Below, piece by piece: positions 23,172 to 34,091 of a DNA stretch of 52,670 bases. Made by a program: the position numbers and the translations under genes. The DNA is taken from contig WPDH01000176.1 in assembly GCA_019137255.1 (NCBI GenBank), positions 1 to 52,670 of the forward strand, given 5' to 3'. This stretch comes from Corinectria fuckeliana. Taxonomy: Eukaryota; Ascomycota; Sordariomycetes; Hypocreales; Nectriaceae. Positions within the stretch are counted from its first letter, which is position 1. Every line of letters begins with the position of its first letter. A model generated the notes under the pieces. It saw nothing but the letters and a program-made list of their open reading frames with translations, made no database searches and had not been told where the DNA came from.

Positions 23172-24122
23172 TCATTTGCGGCTTTCCCCCAAACTTTGCA
23201 AATGCTGGGTACCGTCGATGAGGGCTTGTGCAAAGACACTGCGAGTACTCGCTCTCTCGACCGTCAAGAGTGTTTGAATAGTACACCCGCGAGGGGAAGA
23301 TATGCTCTCTCTCATGATAGCTGGATGTGACCCATTTGTCAACATTGTTGCCAGCCCTTGTATTCCTTGTGCTGCCAGTTCCAAAGCATCCTGCCTCCGA
23401 AGCCCTTGCGCCACAGAACCGTCCAAAAGCCCCTCAAGCGGAACCGACAGCGTTGCTAAGCAGGCAGTTGTCAAGACTGTTCCCACATTCACCAACTCTG
23501 GGGCCAAATACTTGAAGCTTCCGACTTGGTTGAAGATGTACTCCAGTCTCTGTGACTGTTTAGCCGGAAGGGCAGGAGTTACCTGCTCGAGGATGGTGAT
23601 GGATTGGCGGTAACGAGCCGCGATGTTCGGGATGGCTTTGGCAACATATGGGCCTTTCTCGCCGTCCAAGTCTCCTTTCAAAGTCAGGTTTCGTATCTCA
23701 GTCGCATCAATCCCAGCCAGCAAGCTAACGACAAGCTTCCCTTCAAGGGCCTGACGAATGCCCTGCGCCTGAAGAATGGACATTGCCATATAAGGTTTGA
23801 AACCCAGGACAACTACCTCTGCATCCTCCATTGCTGCCTTGTTCTGAGCATGAAGAATGCGAACGCGAGAACTTTGCTGGCCAAGTTCTACCTGCAGTCT
23901 CTGTGCCGATTTCTCTGTGTTGGTGCATGCAATGAACGTAAAAATCCCGTGCCTGCCGGCATCACCACTTCCAGGCTCATTGGCATCCAGCAAGCCTTGC
24001 AAAAGAGCGCTCCCCATGTTGCCTAGTAGAGTTCAGTTTTCACGCATTTCGTTGAAAATTTGGTAGAGCGCACCGCAGCCCACAAAGGCAAGGGTAAAGC
24101 TTGGCGGACTCATAACGTCCAT
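23172..24122 (-). CDS. Pyrroline-5-carboxylate reductase
   Basis: Two exons (24122-24074 and 24022-23172) flank a 51-nt intron (GTGCGC..CTGAAC..CTACTAG), and the junction exactly rebuilds the NADP-binding loop FVGCGNMG. The protein is 299 aa. It catalyses the last step of proline synthesis, reducing 1-pyrroline-5-carboxylate to proline with NAD(P)H in the cytosol. Visible features are the Rossmann GCGNMGSALL at 15-24, the KAIPN motif that precedes the catalytic core, and a C-terminal dimerisation region with SISSPRGCTI, a variant of the usual SPGGTT segment (Arg and Cys replacing Gly and Thr). Length and order are normal. The start could also be Met4 (24113). A proline dehydrogenase pseudogene lies 12.8 kb downstream. 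Confidence 0.95.
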
Positions 24123-24658
24123 TGAAGCAGTAGCCAAAGTGTAAAGAAGATTCTTGTTTATTTTCTCCAAAAAATTCTTAGGTCAGAGGGAGCTTTAAAC
24201 TGGTATAAAACATTAAAATCCCGCGAAACACCGCTTGATATAGAGTGGATGTCTCTCGGACTGATCCGAGCAACGAGTAGTCATTGGAGTGGGGCCAAGG
24301 GCGCACGTATTGTCAACTTCGGCATTAAGCCGAAGCTCAATCTACTATCTACGTAGTGGTACTTTAGTGCAGAGCGGGTCGAGAAGGAGTTTGCTCATAG
24401 GCCCGTTTCCTCTTATGCACGATCATTGCTGAGCCCACGAAAGGACAACTAACGTCGGACAAAGAAATAGGGAAATTGTTGGACCATACGCTACTTTTTT
24501 ACAGGGCGGCGAGACGAGGGCTGATATAACTGACACTAGGGTGGGGATTCCGGAGTAAAAGGACAAATCGTTGTGCAAATCAACTTCTAGTATTCAGCGG
24601 TGTCATCTCTACTGGTATAGTGTCACTGCCCTCTGCCCTCCAAATGGAAGACTGCTTG
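24123..24658. other. Intergenic
   Basis: Upstream region of the P5C reductase gene and 3' flank of the complex I subunit gene. No feature recognised. Confidence 0.55.
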
Positions 24659-25351
24659 TTACTTCCGGTACCATATCCTTGTTGTTTTTGTTTGCCGTAT
24701 CTTCCTCTGCAACTGAAAGACGCCGTACAAGAGGGCTTCTGGTGTAGGGGGACATCCGGGGACGTAGATGTCAACGGGGACAATTCGATCGACACCTCTG
24801 ACCACACTGTAGCTATAGTGATAGTAGCCTCCCCCGTTGGCACAGCTCCCCATGCTGATTACCCATCTCGGCTCGGGCATCTGATCGTACACCTGGCGGA
24901 GGGCCGGACCCATCTTGTTGGTGACAGTTCCGGCAACTATCATAACGTCGGACTGGCGGGGCGAAGCGCGGAAGATGATGCCAAGACGATCTTGGTCGTA
25001 GCGGGACATGGACACGTGCATCATTTCGACAGCACAACAGGCGAGACCGAAGCTCAGCGGCCAGAAGGACCCGTTTCTAGCCCAGGCAGCAACGCTGTCC
25101 GCGGTGGTCCTAGTGCTTGTGGTTAGCATGGAGGGAAGATACGTTGGCCATAAGGGACGAGTACAGGACATGCTCGACGAGACTCGAGGGCCGAGTTTCA
25201 CTGAGGAGGGCTCGCTCTCGTCTTTCAGGCTTGTCGGAGAGGTTGGAAGGAGTACCATGGACAGCACGGGCTCCGGCACCGGCCCGCAGATAGACTCGAC
25301 GGGGTATGTGCCTACTGGTAGACTTGAGAAGGCCGCCTGTTTGGATAACAT
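24659..25351 (-). CDS. Complex I 20-kDa (PSST/NDUFS7/NuoB) subunit, divergent copy
   Basis: A 230-aa protein. From residue ~88 it is a clear NDUFS7/NuoB: the cluster-N2 ligand motifs LACCAVEMMH, ISMGSCANGGGYYHYSY and YVPGCPPTPEAL are all present, as is DRLGIIFRASPRQSDVM. This subunit sits at the ubiquinone site of mitochondrial NADH dehydrogenase. Oddities: the N-terminal ~85 residues are Ser/Pro-rich with few Arg, unlike a normal presequence. RGVDRIVP replaces the widely conserved RGCDRIVP. A 33-nt in-frame segment at 25142-25110 looks like an intron (GTATCT..GCTAAC..CACTAG), and removing it would bring the N-terminal part closer to the family pattern. It may be a diverged paralogue rather than the housekeeping gene. 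No secondary-metabolite synthase is visible nearby that would argue for an inhibitor-resistance copy. Confidence 0.9.
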   Translation of the reverse strand: MLSKQAAFSSLPVGTYPVESICGPVPEPVLSMVLLPTSPTSLKDESEPSSVKLGPRVSSSMSCTRPLWPTYLPSMLTTSTRTTADSVAAWARNGSFWPLSFGLACCAVEMMHVSMSRYDQDRLGIIFRASPRQSDVMIVAGTVTNKMGPALRQVYDQMPEPRWVISMGSCANGGGYYHYSYSVVRGVDRIVPVDIYVPGCPPTPEALLYGVFQLQRKIRQTKTTRIWYRK

Positions 25352-26224
25352 GGGGCGTGTTAGTGGTGGCTCAATGGTGGGTGGGGTGGTTCCTGATCGT
25401 ACCCATTTGCTGCTGCAGTGGCCTCATGCTGGAGGGTAATGGAAATAGCAAGACTACCTGAGAGAAGCCAATGGAGGAAGAAAGAATAAGAATTGGATTC
25501 GAGGAAAAGCAGAGTGTAAACACACGGAGAGCTGGGTTCTCGGCATAACCCCACATTCGCTCCCTGGTTTAGGTGTTTTCCCACTGTCCCACGTAGAATA
25601 CGTAGTAGGCTCATGTCGGAATAAACCCACAGGGTCAGCAGTGGTCAGCACCTGGATTGTCATCGGGATAAGCCACCGGAATAAGCCCACATCAAGCCTT
25701 CGTACTAGTAAGTAAAGGACAAGGGATCCATGTGTATTAACGCTCCGGCATCTCCCGTGGGTCCACTGTCCAGTACTGACTGCCATGTGCCGTAGGTGCA
25801 TTGAGAAGTGAGCACGCCTCCCTGTAATGCATATAAAGAGAGGTCATGGACGAAACTGACTTAGGATGTAAGTCTCTGTATTCTTGCATAGTTTTCATCG
25901 AATGGCTGAAGTTATAGACCGCCTGATAGTTGATCGTTGAATGAACATGTACGTACCTGAGCCGCATACTGAGCACAGTTACAACAGACATCAAAACCAC
26001 AGTATTCAGGACGCATAGACTGAGTCCCGATCCAGAGAGATATTCAGCAACCGAATATAGTCGGCTCTTAGATACCCCCGTCCATGATAGCGGTTGACTG
26101 CTCTGCTAATTACCCCTATCGCTTCGTGTCACGTGACATGCCCCGGCTGCCTCGGACAAAACCCACTCCTCATCGCTTTCTCGTGGGGTTTTCCCATGCC
26201 ATCAACCCACCCACCCAAGTCACC
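25352..26224. other. Intergenic, divergent promoters
   Basis: Separates the complex I subunit gene (-) from the zinc-finger regulator (+). A direct repeat of 'ataagccaccggaataagcccac'-like sequence occurs around 25619-25690. No coding frame recognised. Confidence 0.5.
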
Positions 26225-28156
26225 ATGGCTTCGGCGGCAGAACGGCAACGGCAGGACATGACCACTCAAAATCACAAGTGTCCCGTCTGCAACCGCGCGT
26301 TCCTTCGACGTACCCATATGCTGCGGCACACAGCCACTCACAACAGCCAACCCCAACATCCATGCCAATTCTGCGGCAGGACCTTTGTACGCAGCGATGT
26401 TGCTCGACGACACGCCCTGTCTTGCACAGCCAGGCCCGAGCATGACACTGTCCGTGCGGCGAAGAGAGGGAGAAGGCGGCAGGCCTGCGACTATTGCTCC
26501 AGCCACAAGCTGTCGTGCGACAAGAAGAAGCCTTGCGAACGCTGCTCCTCCCGTGGCCTCACTTGCACTCCCGGTCCAGGTGACCAACGAGGCTGCCCTT
26601 CCCGAGAGCGTGAGCATCCAATCCCTAACGAGGAGCCAAACCGCTTGGCCGTCTCCTTCTTGCTCAACCTTACCGACCCAAACAAGACGACAATGGTGGA
26701 GGCCATGATTGTGGAAGAGCCTGATGCTACAGTCTCAATGCCAAGCTGGTGGAACCGAGTCCGCACGACGAGCTATACGGATGCCCATCCCCTGGACGCG
26801 GATTTGAATCCCATGCTCTGGGGAATGCCAGATCCATTCTTCACTTTGTCCCTGGGAACAGATGCCACTGCCGAAGAAGAATACTGGAATCTCGGGCCCA
26901 CGTCTTCCCCCTTCGTGGCCGTGAGCAGTCAACTCCATGCTCGGGTCAAGCTCCTTGCGTCCGAGCTGGACAGACTCAACCACGACCCCACGTCCGATGC
27001 TCTGTTCACGGAATCTACTTTCCTTGGCTTCATATCGACTCTCTATCGCTACAGACACTCACAGATTCCTATTGTCCATTGGCCTACATTCAATCCCGAC
27101 ACCGTATCCCTCCCCTTGCTCCTCTCTGTTGCACTAGCTGGTGCCATCTTCGCACACCCCGTGGAAGATGCCACTGCAGAAGGTCTCCGGCCCTCGCAGA
27201 CACTTTGCGATACGGCGGAGACCTTCATCTTCACTCACCTAGAGGCCTTCGACAAGGCCACTGAGCGCAACAGCGTGAGACCTAGTACCGTCGCGGTTGA
27301 GGCATGCCAGGCTGCACTGCTGATGGAAATGGTCCAGTGCAGTGTCAATTGCTACAAGACGCGGCGAAGGATCATCACCAAGCGCCACACCTACCTTGTA
27401 GCAATTATAAGAAGTCTACAGATATTCAAAATCAGACACACCCAAGACCAACATAAGCAAAGCTGGGCGGACTTCATGCAGGTTGAGTCAATCATTAGGC
27501 TGGCAAACGGGACCTTTTACACGGATGCCATGTTTGTCCTATATCTGAATCATCCACCGTGCACGACTGTTTCCGAGATGATGGGGGACCTACCTTGCGA
27601 TGAACGTCTCTGGAGCGCCGAGACGGAGTCGGAATTCGACACCCATCGGGCATTTACGATATCACATTGGCGCTCTCCACCACTTCGCGAAATAATCCCC
27701 GGCTTGTTCGAAGAGGAATGGGAACAAGGGAACAAGGAGATTTTTCAGAAGATGAGCATTCATGACTTGCACGTTCTTCTCTGGGGTGAGTCCAATCCTG
27801 CAATATCGAAGGGGCATGCCACCTCTGTTAATATACACGCTAAATGACACATCGCAGCTCTACAACCAACAATATTCAACCTTCGAGCAGCAATGCTGAC
27901 TGCAACTTGCCTCCCGACGGTATCAAGAGCCCTAGAGCGATGGAAGCTCCTGTGGCACGAAGCACAACAGAAACCCGCTGAGTCTGAAGCTGATAAAGGC
28001 ATCACGCGGCATGTGCCTGGCCACGTCTGGTTGATGAGCAAGATTCTAGAAGCGGAGGGGGATGCAGGACCACAAGGGTGTGCACAGTTTCGCGAAATAG
28101 GTGGGCACGACGCTGGGAATGTTCACGAGTTTATCAAGAATTACAGCAAACATTGA
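26225..28156 (+). CDS. Transcription factor with C2H2 fingers and Zn(II)2Cys6 cluster
   Basis: Two exons (26225-27785 and 27858-28156) flank a 72-nt intron (GTGAGT..CGCAG), giving 619 aa. Two tandem zinc fingers come first: C19/C22/H35/H39 and C47/C50/H63/C67, the second being C2HC. A Zn2Cys6 binuclear cluster follows immediately, with cysteines 88, 91, 98, 104, 107 and 114. The rest is the fungal-specific transcription factor region with YRHSQIPIVHWPTF, a typical entry motif. This C2H2+C6 combination is a known but minority fungal architecture, so the protein should be a nuclear DNA-binding regulator with two DNA-reading modules. I prefer the ATG at 26225 (context CACCATGG) over the in-frame ATG at 26084. 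Targets are unknown. Only 215 bp separate it from the next regulator gene, which is on the same strand. Confidence 0.93.
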
Positions 28157-28371
28157 AAGGGTGTTTACTGTGCCAAGCCAATCGAGCGTCTTGGCGAATA
28201 TGCAATTGAGCTCTGAACCTAGACGCGAGACTCCGGAATATTAGTTGTTCCGAGCTGAGAGTCTCTTAGTAATTATCTAGTCTTGTTAGTACCCCCTCAG
28301 CAAGCTCGGCAACGCTTCCGAAGCGCTATCTTTACTGCTCTGTTACAATCAACCGAGAGTTGGCCGACTCA

Positions 28372-31039
28372 ATGCCTGCGTCAGCTTCATCACACGTCCA
28401 ACGGTCCGCAAATGCGTAAGACTTCCGAGTTCTGTTAATCCGCCCAGTGGAAACTGTGACTGAGCCTTTGAGACCTCACCACTGATACTTTGATCTTGCG
28501 AACCCAGATGCGAAACCTGTCGCAGGCGCAAGGTGAAATGCTCAGGGCATCGGCCCTGCCAGAACTGCACCCGGCAGGGCCTCGACTGTCGATTTGGGAC
28601 TACCGGTCGACGAGGCTACTCGGAAGTGTGAGTTGCCAACCTGGTGTTTCGTGGCCTTCATGTCGCTAAATGCAAGTGGGGATCAGCTATGTTCAGGTAC
28701 TCCTTGCAACAATCAAGCAACAAGAACAGCAACTGCAAGAAAGAGTCTTAGATGTTGCATCCGGCACACCAGCTGCTCTACTGCCCTTGCACTCTCAAGC
28801 AAAAGAAACTCAAACTCCTGCCAGCTCGGAGTCCCACGATCAGCCCCTTGACGACACAGCAGACGCGGCGACCCTTGCGCAGTCTGTTCGTGATGAACCA
28901 TCCTTAAGCCCTCGTCTGTACTAGCCTTCATTATTCCCTTTTATCCTAACGTTTAAGCAGTCACGGATTTAGCGCCCGGTCCAGCCTTCGAATCGCGAGT
29001 GCGATCCATGCTACTCGACCATACCACGAGTACTCGTGACTCAGGCGTATCGCCAGGAAGCTTGACATTCATCTCGGCCGACTTCCACGACCAGACACCA
29101 AACGGCTGGCGCAACTCATCAGATCTGATCAAGGGCGTGCCTGCACCTCCTCTGTTATCTAAAAAGGAGTCATATCGGCTATTCGATGTTTTCACATCCC
29201 TGATGGGGATCAACCAGCATTTTCTCGATCCGCGAGACTTCTCGGACTCGATGATTCTCCTATTCCAAAGCGACGCCACGCGGCAACGCCAAGTCCAAAC
29301 GATATGGTTCACTGAATACCTGCTCGTCATGTCGATGGGGATGCTCATCGGCTCTCCGAGCAATGGGTCGGATAAACCCCCTGGTAACGCCTACTTTGCC
29401 GAAGCTTTGAGACGCCTCCCGCCGCTGCACCAGCTGGGATCCCATGGCATAATATCCGTTGAGATTTTGTGCCTTGCGTCGCTTTACCTCCAATGGTGTG
29501 ACCAGAAGCACGATGCCTATGTATACGTACGTCGCTACTCACCGTAAGACACGAACAGCAGCTGATCGGCACTCCAGATCGGCACTGCCGTACGGTTAGC
29601 AATAGGCCTAGGCTGCTCTCTCCCATACGATGAGCAACAAGGGCTTCCCTCGGAAATTTCTCACCGGTCGAGAGTTTGGTGGACTGCATATATGCTGGAT
29701 CGGTACGTTTCCTCGCTCAAGGTTTGCCGTCACGACAGAATCTGATTTGCACAGTCGCCTATCAGCGGCCCTTGGGCTCCCAACAGGAGCAGACGACCGT
29801 CAGCTTCGCGCTGACCTCCCTCGGCCGTCCGCGGGTTTCCAGCCCCCATTGCCTTTGATCATCAACATCCAAATTGCAAGAATCACTGGGGAAATCATGA
29901 CATGTGAGCAACTCCACACTCACCCATCTCATCCATGTTCTAATAGGAACTTGTACCTAGCTTTCTACGGAAACAACGCAGTGTCTCAAGTGGAACTTGT
30001 GCAAAAAATACAAAACACTCTCCAAGCCCTGTATGAGGCGGGGCGGTCTATTCCCTCCAACTTCTCTATAGACTTTTCCGACTCAAAACTCGCAGTGACG
30101 AGAACAGGCGCATCTCTCTATCTCATGCTATTTCAGGTGTGGAGTCCTTTACCATCAGGAATGCTCGCTCATTAACGTTTCATAGGCCATCATTCTCTGT
30201 ATTAGACCAGTTATACTGCAGTACGTCAAGGACAAGGTAGTCGCTACCAAAAACAATCGCTCTCCTGAGCCTCCTTCCCCCGTTATAGCTCGGTTATGCG
30301 ACTCATGTCAAGAAGCAGCCATCAAGAGCATCCGAATTCTCTCGTCTCTCCAGAGCGAGGGGAGCATCGGTTTGTCACCAGCCCAGCCCAAACCTGCGGG
30401 CTGCGTATGCTGACTTTCACTGTGACCACAGCGCTGTTCGGGTTCTTCGACCTTGATGCTACTTTCTCGGCTGCCTTCGTGTTGATCATGATGGGCTTTG
30501 TCAAAAGCAACGATCCTCAGAAACCTCCAGATGGGCTCAAGCAAGCTGCAGACGTTCTCCAATACCTGTCCACGGCGGGGAACAAGGCCGCTGAGCAGAG
30601 GCTGAGTGATTTGAAGCAGTTCTGCTATCACGTTTGGTCACCAGACATGCTGTTGGATGACTGGAAGTGGCTGGGGGCCAAGCCGGCTACAGATCTCAAC
30701 GATCCGTCTTGGGCCACGATGACCCCGGCGACGACATTTAGCCGCGGCGATCGTGGCAACGGTGCTCAGAAGCAAGGGGGACAGGCACCGCTGTACTACT
30801 CTACATGGCCCGAGAAATGGGGTGTGTGCTATGATGGCATGGCGGTTGTACCACCAACAGATGCCGGTCAGGGATCGGCCATGCTCGACTTCGACTTTGA
30901 AGACACCTTCGGCGTGGATCTGAGTAATGGGGCCGGCGATATCTACTCTAGCTACAACGATCCGGATCTTCCGCTGACTGGGGTGGATGAAATGGACTGG
31001 GCAGAGATTGGAAAGATGTTTCGTGAGCAAGACAGTTAA
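28372..31039 (+). CDS. Zn(II)2Cys6 fungal-specific transcription factor
   Basis: Eight-exon model: 28372-28415, 28508-28627, 28687-28913, 28961-29526, 29578-29702, 29755-30136, 30186-30369 and 30432-31039. It sums to 752 codons (751 aa) with all phases consistent. The Zn2Cys6 cluster is at residues 16-42 (CETCRRRKVKCSGHRPC followed by QNC and C42), with spacing 2-6-5-2-6. A Gln/Glu-rich coiled coil follows (~59-80). The middle homology region includes IGTAVRLAIGLGCSLPYDE and SRVWWTAYMLDR, diagnostic of PF04082. The acidic, aromatic C-terminus (DWAEIGKMFREQ) could activate transcription. It should be a nuclear sequence-specific regulator; targets are not known. The third donor (GTCTGT) is the weakest border. 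Tandem with the preceding regulator. Confidence 0.88.
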
Positions 31040-31780
31040 AGTACTGGGAATGACAGTTGTGCCCGACAAGCAAAGTTCAACTGGTGACGGGTCACCTAAT
31101 TATCACAGTCTTATTACTACAGTCAATGTCAACACTGGTACCACCGCCAACCTAGTGGTTTGAGTAATGGCCATTTGTATTCGGCAATAAATCCTCCAAG
31201 TTCCGCCAAGGACTTTAAAGATAAAGTAGGAGAAACCTCTCAGATTATGTGTAGAAAAGATTTGTGAATTCGCCTCCAGCCTCTGATATTCCACAATAGC
31301 GGCTTGCGGAAGCACAAGGGCGCCACGCGCCGATGAAAAAAAAGGGCGCGTAGTGTGAACCGAGGCAAGGCGACAGTCACGTCATAGGACAGTCGGTATG
31401 GCTCTCAAAGAGGGTGTGAAGAAAGAAGAGAAAAAGGACAAGGATCAAACTCTGCATCAACAGGAATCAAGTGCCTTTGTCCCTTGCCACAGCCCTTCAG
31501 CCAGCTTAGCTCAATTGCTTTCCACTTGCTAATTATTCTGGTTCATGGCTTGACAATCACGTGGCCCGACTGCGGGCGGCCTTCTCAAGGGGCCGGTCAC
31601 GTGCCTCTTTGCTCCAATCACCGGCTGGACTGCCAACAATAACAACAACAAATAAACAACAGCCGACAGGGAAACGCGCCTCAAGAGACCGGTCTCATCT
31701 CTTTACTCTACACCTCCTGCACTGTATATTGCTCTCTCCCCCAACCCTCTCTACCTGACAGCTTTTCGACACACGATACC
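31040..31780. other. Intergenic / promoter
   Basis: Upstream of the unknown gene at 31781. The last 100 bases are pyrimidine-rich, like a fungal 5' leader. No other gene or repeat recognised. Confidence 0.5.
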
Positions 31781-32910
31781 ATGTCTGCGACGATCCATAC
31801 CGAAGAGCACGGCGGCTCTACCGCCCACCGTTTAACGATGCGTAGGCAGGAGTTTCTTCAACTCCACCGCATCCAAGGAAAGCTAGAGAGACGGTGGAAG
31901 ACGATCGAGTTTAGCGACGATCAGCTCCAAGAGATCTCAATCGTGCGAGGCTCGCCGTTTGACATCGACGAGGACGACCCGATCGATCTCGATCCACGCT
32001 TCTTCCTCCCCGGCCCGGTCGCGAACATGGAAAACGGCTTGGAAGATTTACAGAATAGGGAGGGGCTAGACCGCTGCCGGTGGCCTGTGTCGGAGCCCAT
32101 CGAGAACCATCTTCTCCGAGACGCAGACACGGTACAGCACGACGCAGCGTCTAACGAGGCGTGGTGGGACGCCAAAGCTCACGCCCTGTTCTGTGAGAAG
32201 GCAGCTGAGGTGGCTTCGGGTTGGGAAAGGCACATGTAAGCGATCGCGTCCAATTCTCCTTGCCAAGTTTCTAACATGTGTGGTCGTTGTACAGAAACAT
32301 GTGCGTGACGAAAATACCCAGCTGCCGCAAGGTTTGGCCCTCTGCCGAAGACGGCCGCTTCTGTTGCCATAATTGGGCAGGCGGCGAATACTTGATGTGG
32401 TCGCGAGGCTCGTTGAAGGTTGACCATCACCCCGACGTGCCGCATGCAGTCGCTACCGTCTATGACAAGTCTCGCCCACGGCACGAGGAGCTGCTTCACA
32501 GCGAGCTGCGTGTCGCAATAAGTCTTCTAAAGGCGCAAATCCGCTGGCCGGACATGTACCTTGACCATCACGTCTATCCCGTACGCCTTACAGACTCCTT
32601 CCTTTGTCGCTACGTTCTAATTCCCACCCAGGTCCTTGTTGTGAGCTTTTACGGGCCATTCTCAGCGCGAGTCATTCAAGCATATTTCCAGAACGGGCGG
32701 ATGGTCGTCCGGCCGTCGCGTCTTGTCAATCTCTACACTCGAACCATCACTCCAGAAGTACGACTCATTGTTCGATGGCTGAATAGTAGGCCTGTTGGTA
32801 ATACCCGCCTCCCTGTGTTGGAGTACAAGCCATTCGTCGACTATTCTTGCTCTTCGGTGGAGGTAATAGACACAAGGGAGACTTTGCTTCCAACGATTCT
32901 CGTTAGGTAG
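31781..32910 (+). CDS. Unknown fungal protein
   Basis: Three exons (31781-32235, 32295-32580 and 32632-32910) with introns of 59 and 51 nt give 339 aa. The second intron is in frame and stop-free, so retention cannot be excluded; splicing is preferred because it has GTACGC, a TTCTAATTC branch and a CAG acceptor. The N-terminal third is acidic and polar (Asp-rich near 64-75). The C-terminal half contains SFYGPFSARVIQAYF followed by MVVRPSRL. This resembles a beta-strand/ligand-free motif seen in many uncharacterised ascomycete proteins, but I cannot name a family. No signal peptide or membrane segment is visible, so it is probably intracellular. Confidence 0.7.
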
Positions 32911-33115
32911 GGAACCTGTAGGGACATTCAGTGGCAAATGGAGAGGGATTCCAATCATGTTATTAGCGAAGTCAAGTGTTGGCTGGCTTTCTAGCTGCGT
33001 ACTTATTTTTCTTTATCAGGGGACATAGCAAGGTAATAGGCTATGTTTGTTCCCTCCAGCTCTGGCGATAAGTGACTTGATGCTCTGCTCTACTTCGTAG
33101 AATTGAATCCACCTC

Positions 33116-33163
33116 GTAGCCCAACCGCGCTCGGGGGCGAGCGCGGTCAATCTAGGCTACCAA
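33116..33163. repeat. Perfect GC-rich hairpin
   Basis: ACCGCGCTCG at 33124-33133 and CGAGCGCGGT at 33138-33147 form a 10-bp stem with a GGGG loop. An outer GTAGCC/GGCTAC pair (~33117-33122 and 33157-33162) brackets it. It sits in an intergenic region ~210 bp past a stop codon. It could be a mini-inverted-repeat remnant or a structured RNA, but nothing decides. Confidence 0.6.
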
Positions 33164-33390
33164 TCACAAGTCCCGGTTGTCCCCGTGCCGCCGTGGTGGA
33201 CTCTAGAGTTACATAGTAGGCCGAGGCTGGCCCGGTAAGCGCTTTGCAGGCCCCTGACCTGCGACCCCCGGAGACCCGCTGGAATACTACGTGTTGCGAC
33301 CGAGTTTAGACGCCGTCTCGATTACACTCCGCAATGTCTTGTAGAGAGGTTCTGATAGGATGCGTGATGCTGAGACCCGGCTTCCATATG

Positions 33391-33465
33391 CTGTTGGACG
33401 TGCAGCTGTTGGACATGCAGCTGTTGGACATGCAGCTGTTGGACATGCAGCTGTTGGACATGCAG
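33391..33465. repeat. Five tandem 15-bp repeats
   Basis: Five head-to-tail copies of ctgttggacatgcag (the first with g for a at one position) are followed by a partial sixth. The unit is a multiple of three, so both strands stay open across it, which creates spurious repetitive frames. It is a minisatellite in the gap between two genes. Confidence 0.95.
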
Positions 33466-33825
33466 CTGTTGGTACATAGTTCATGCATCATGTGCATACA
33501 TGTAACAGCACAGCCACTGCTGCCTGATTCCAGTTGGGATCATTCGCACTAGCACAGTTGAAGATTAGGAATCCTTCCTACCGCGCGGTAAGTTGATCTC
33601 CAACTTTGGTTCGCAAGGGCCGCCAAAGGCCGGCCAACAAAGTCATTCACATCACAAGGTTAGCAAGGGCACTGGATGCTACCAACATGCTATTTTCGAG
33701 CACCAGCATCCTAGATTAGGTCTTGACTTGAATGGCAGATTTTGCATGACCCTTGGGTAGCTCGTGTATAAAGGCTCTTGACCACCCTCAGCCGATACTC
33801 AATCCAACCAACACACATCATCATT

Positions 33826-34060
33826 CACACACTGCTTTGTCATCAAGCAACTCTTTTGCATTCACACGACTCTTCTGCATTCACACACAGCTCTTTCATC
33901 CGCACACAACTCTTTCATCCGCACACAACCCTTTTTCATCTGCACACAACTCTTTTGTCACACACAACTCTTTTGCATCCGCACAAAATTCCTTTTGTCC
34001 CACACCCACACAACTCTTTTGCCACGCAACTCTTGCATCCGCAACACTACACTACTACTC
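33826..34060. repeat. Degenerate CA/CT-rich repeats in 5' leader
   Basis: Imperfect ~19-21 bp units of the type catccgcacacaactcttt repeat about eight to ten times just upstream of the chosen start codon at 34092. They probably belong to the promoter and 5' untranslated leader. If translated from an upstream Met they would give a His/Ser/Thr-rich extension, which I consider unlikely. Confidence 0.75.
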
Positions 34061-34091
34061 CGGCTTCCATTTTCCTCCACGAGTCAAAAAG

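Noticed and set aside
24659..25351. Complex I subunit as a self-resistance gene of a secondary-metabolite cluster
   Set aside because: No PKS, NRPS or terpene synthase is present in the window, so nothing supports an inhibitor cluster.
29904..29946. Extra intron in the second Zn2Cys6 regulator
   Set aside because: A 43-nt GT..TAG segment exists, but removing it breaks the frame, whereas reading through keeps all later exons in phase.
33287..33552. Repetitive frames on both strands over the 15-bp repeat
   Set aside because: The repeat unit is a multiple of three so frames stay open by chance; no start context or other coding features.
33753..34091. Upstream Met extending the PD-(D/E)XK-like protein by 113 residues
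   Set aside because: The extension is encoded by degenerate CA/CT repeats in what looks like a 5' leader, and a good ATG follows at 34092.
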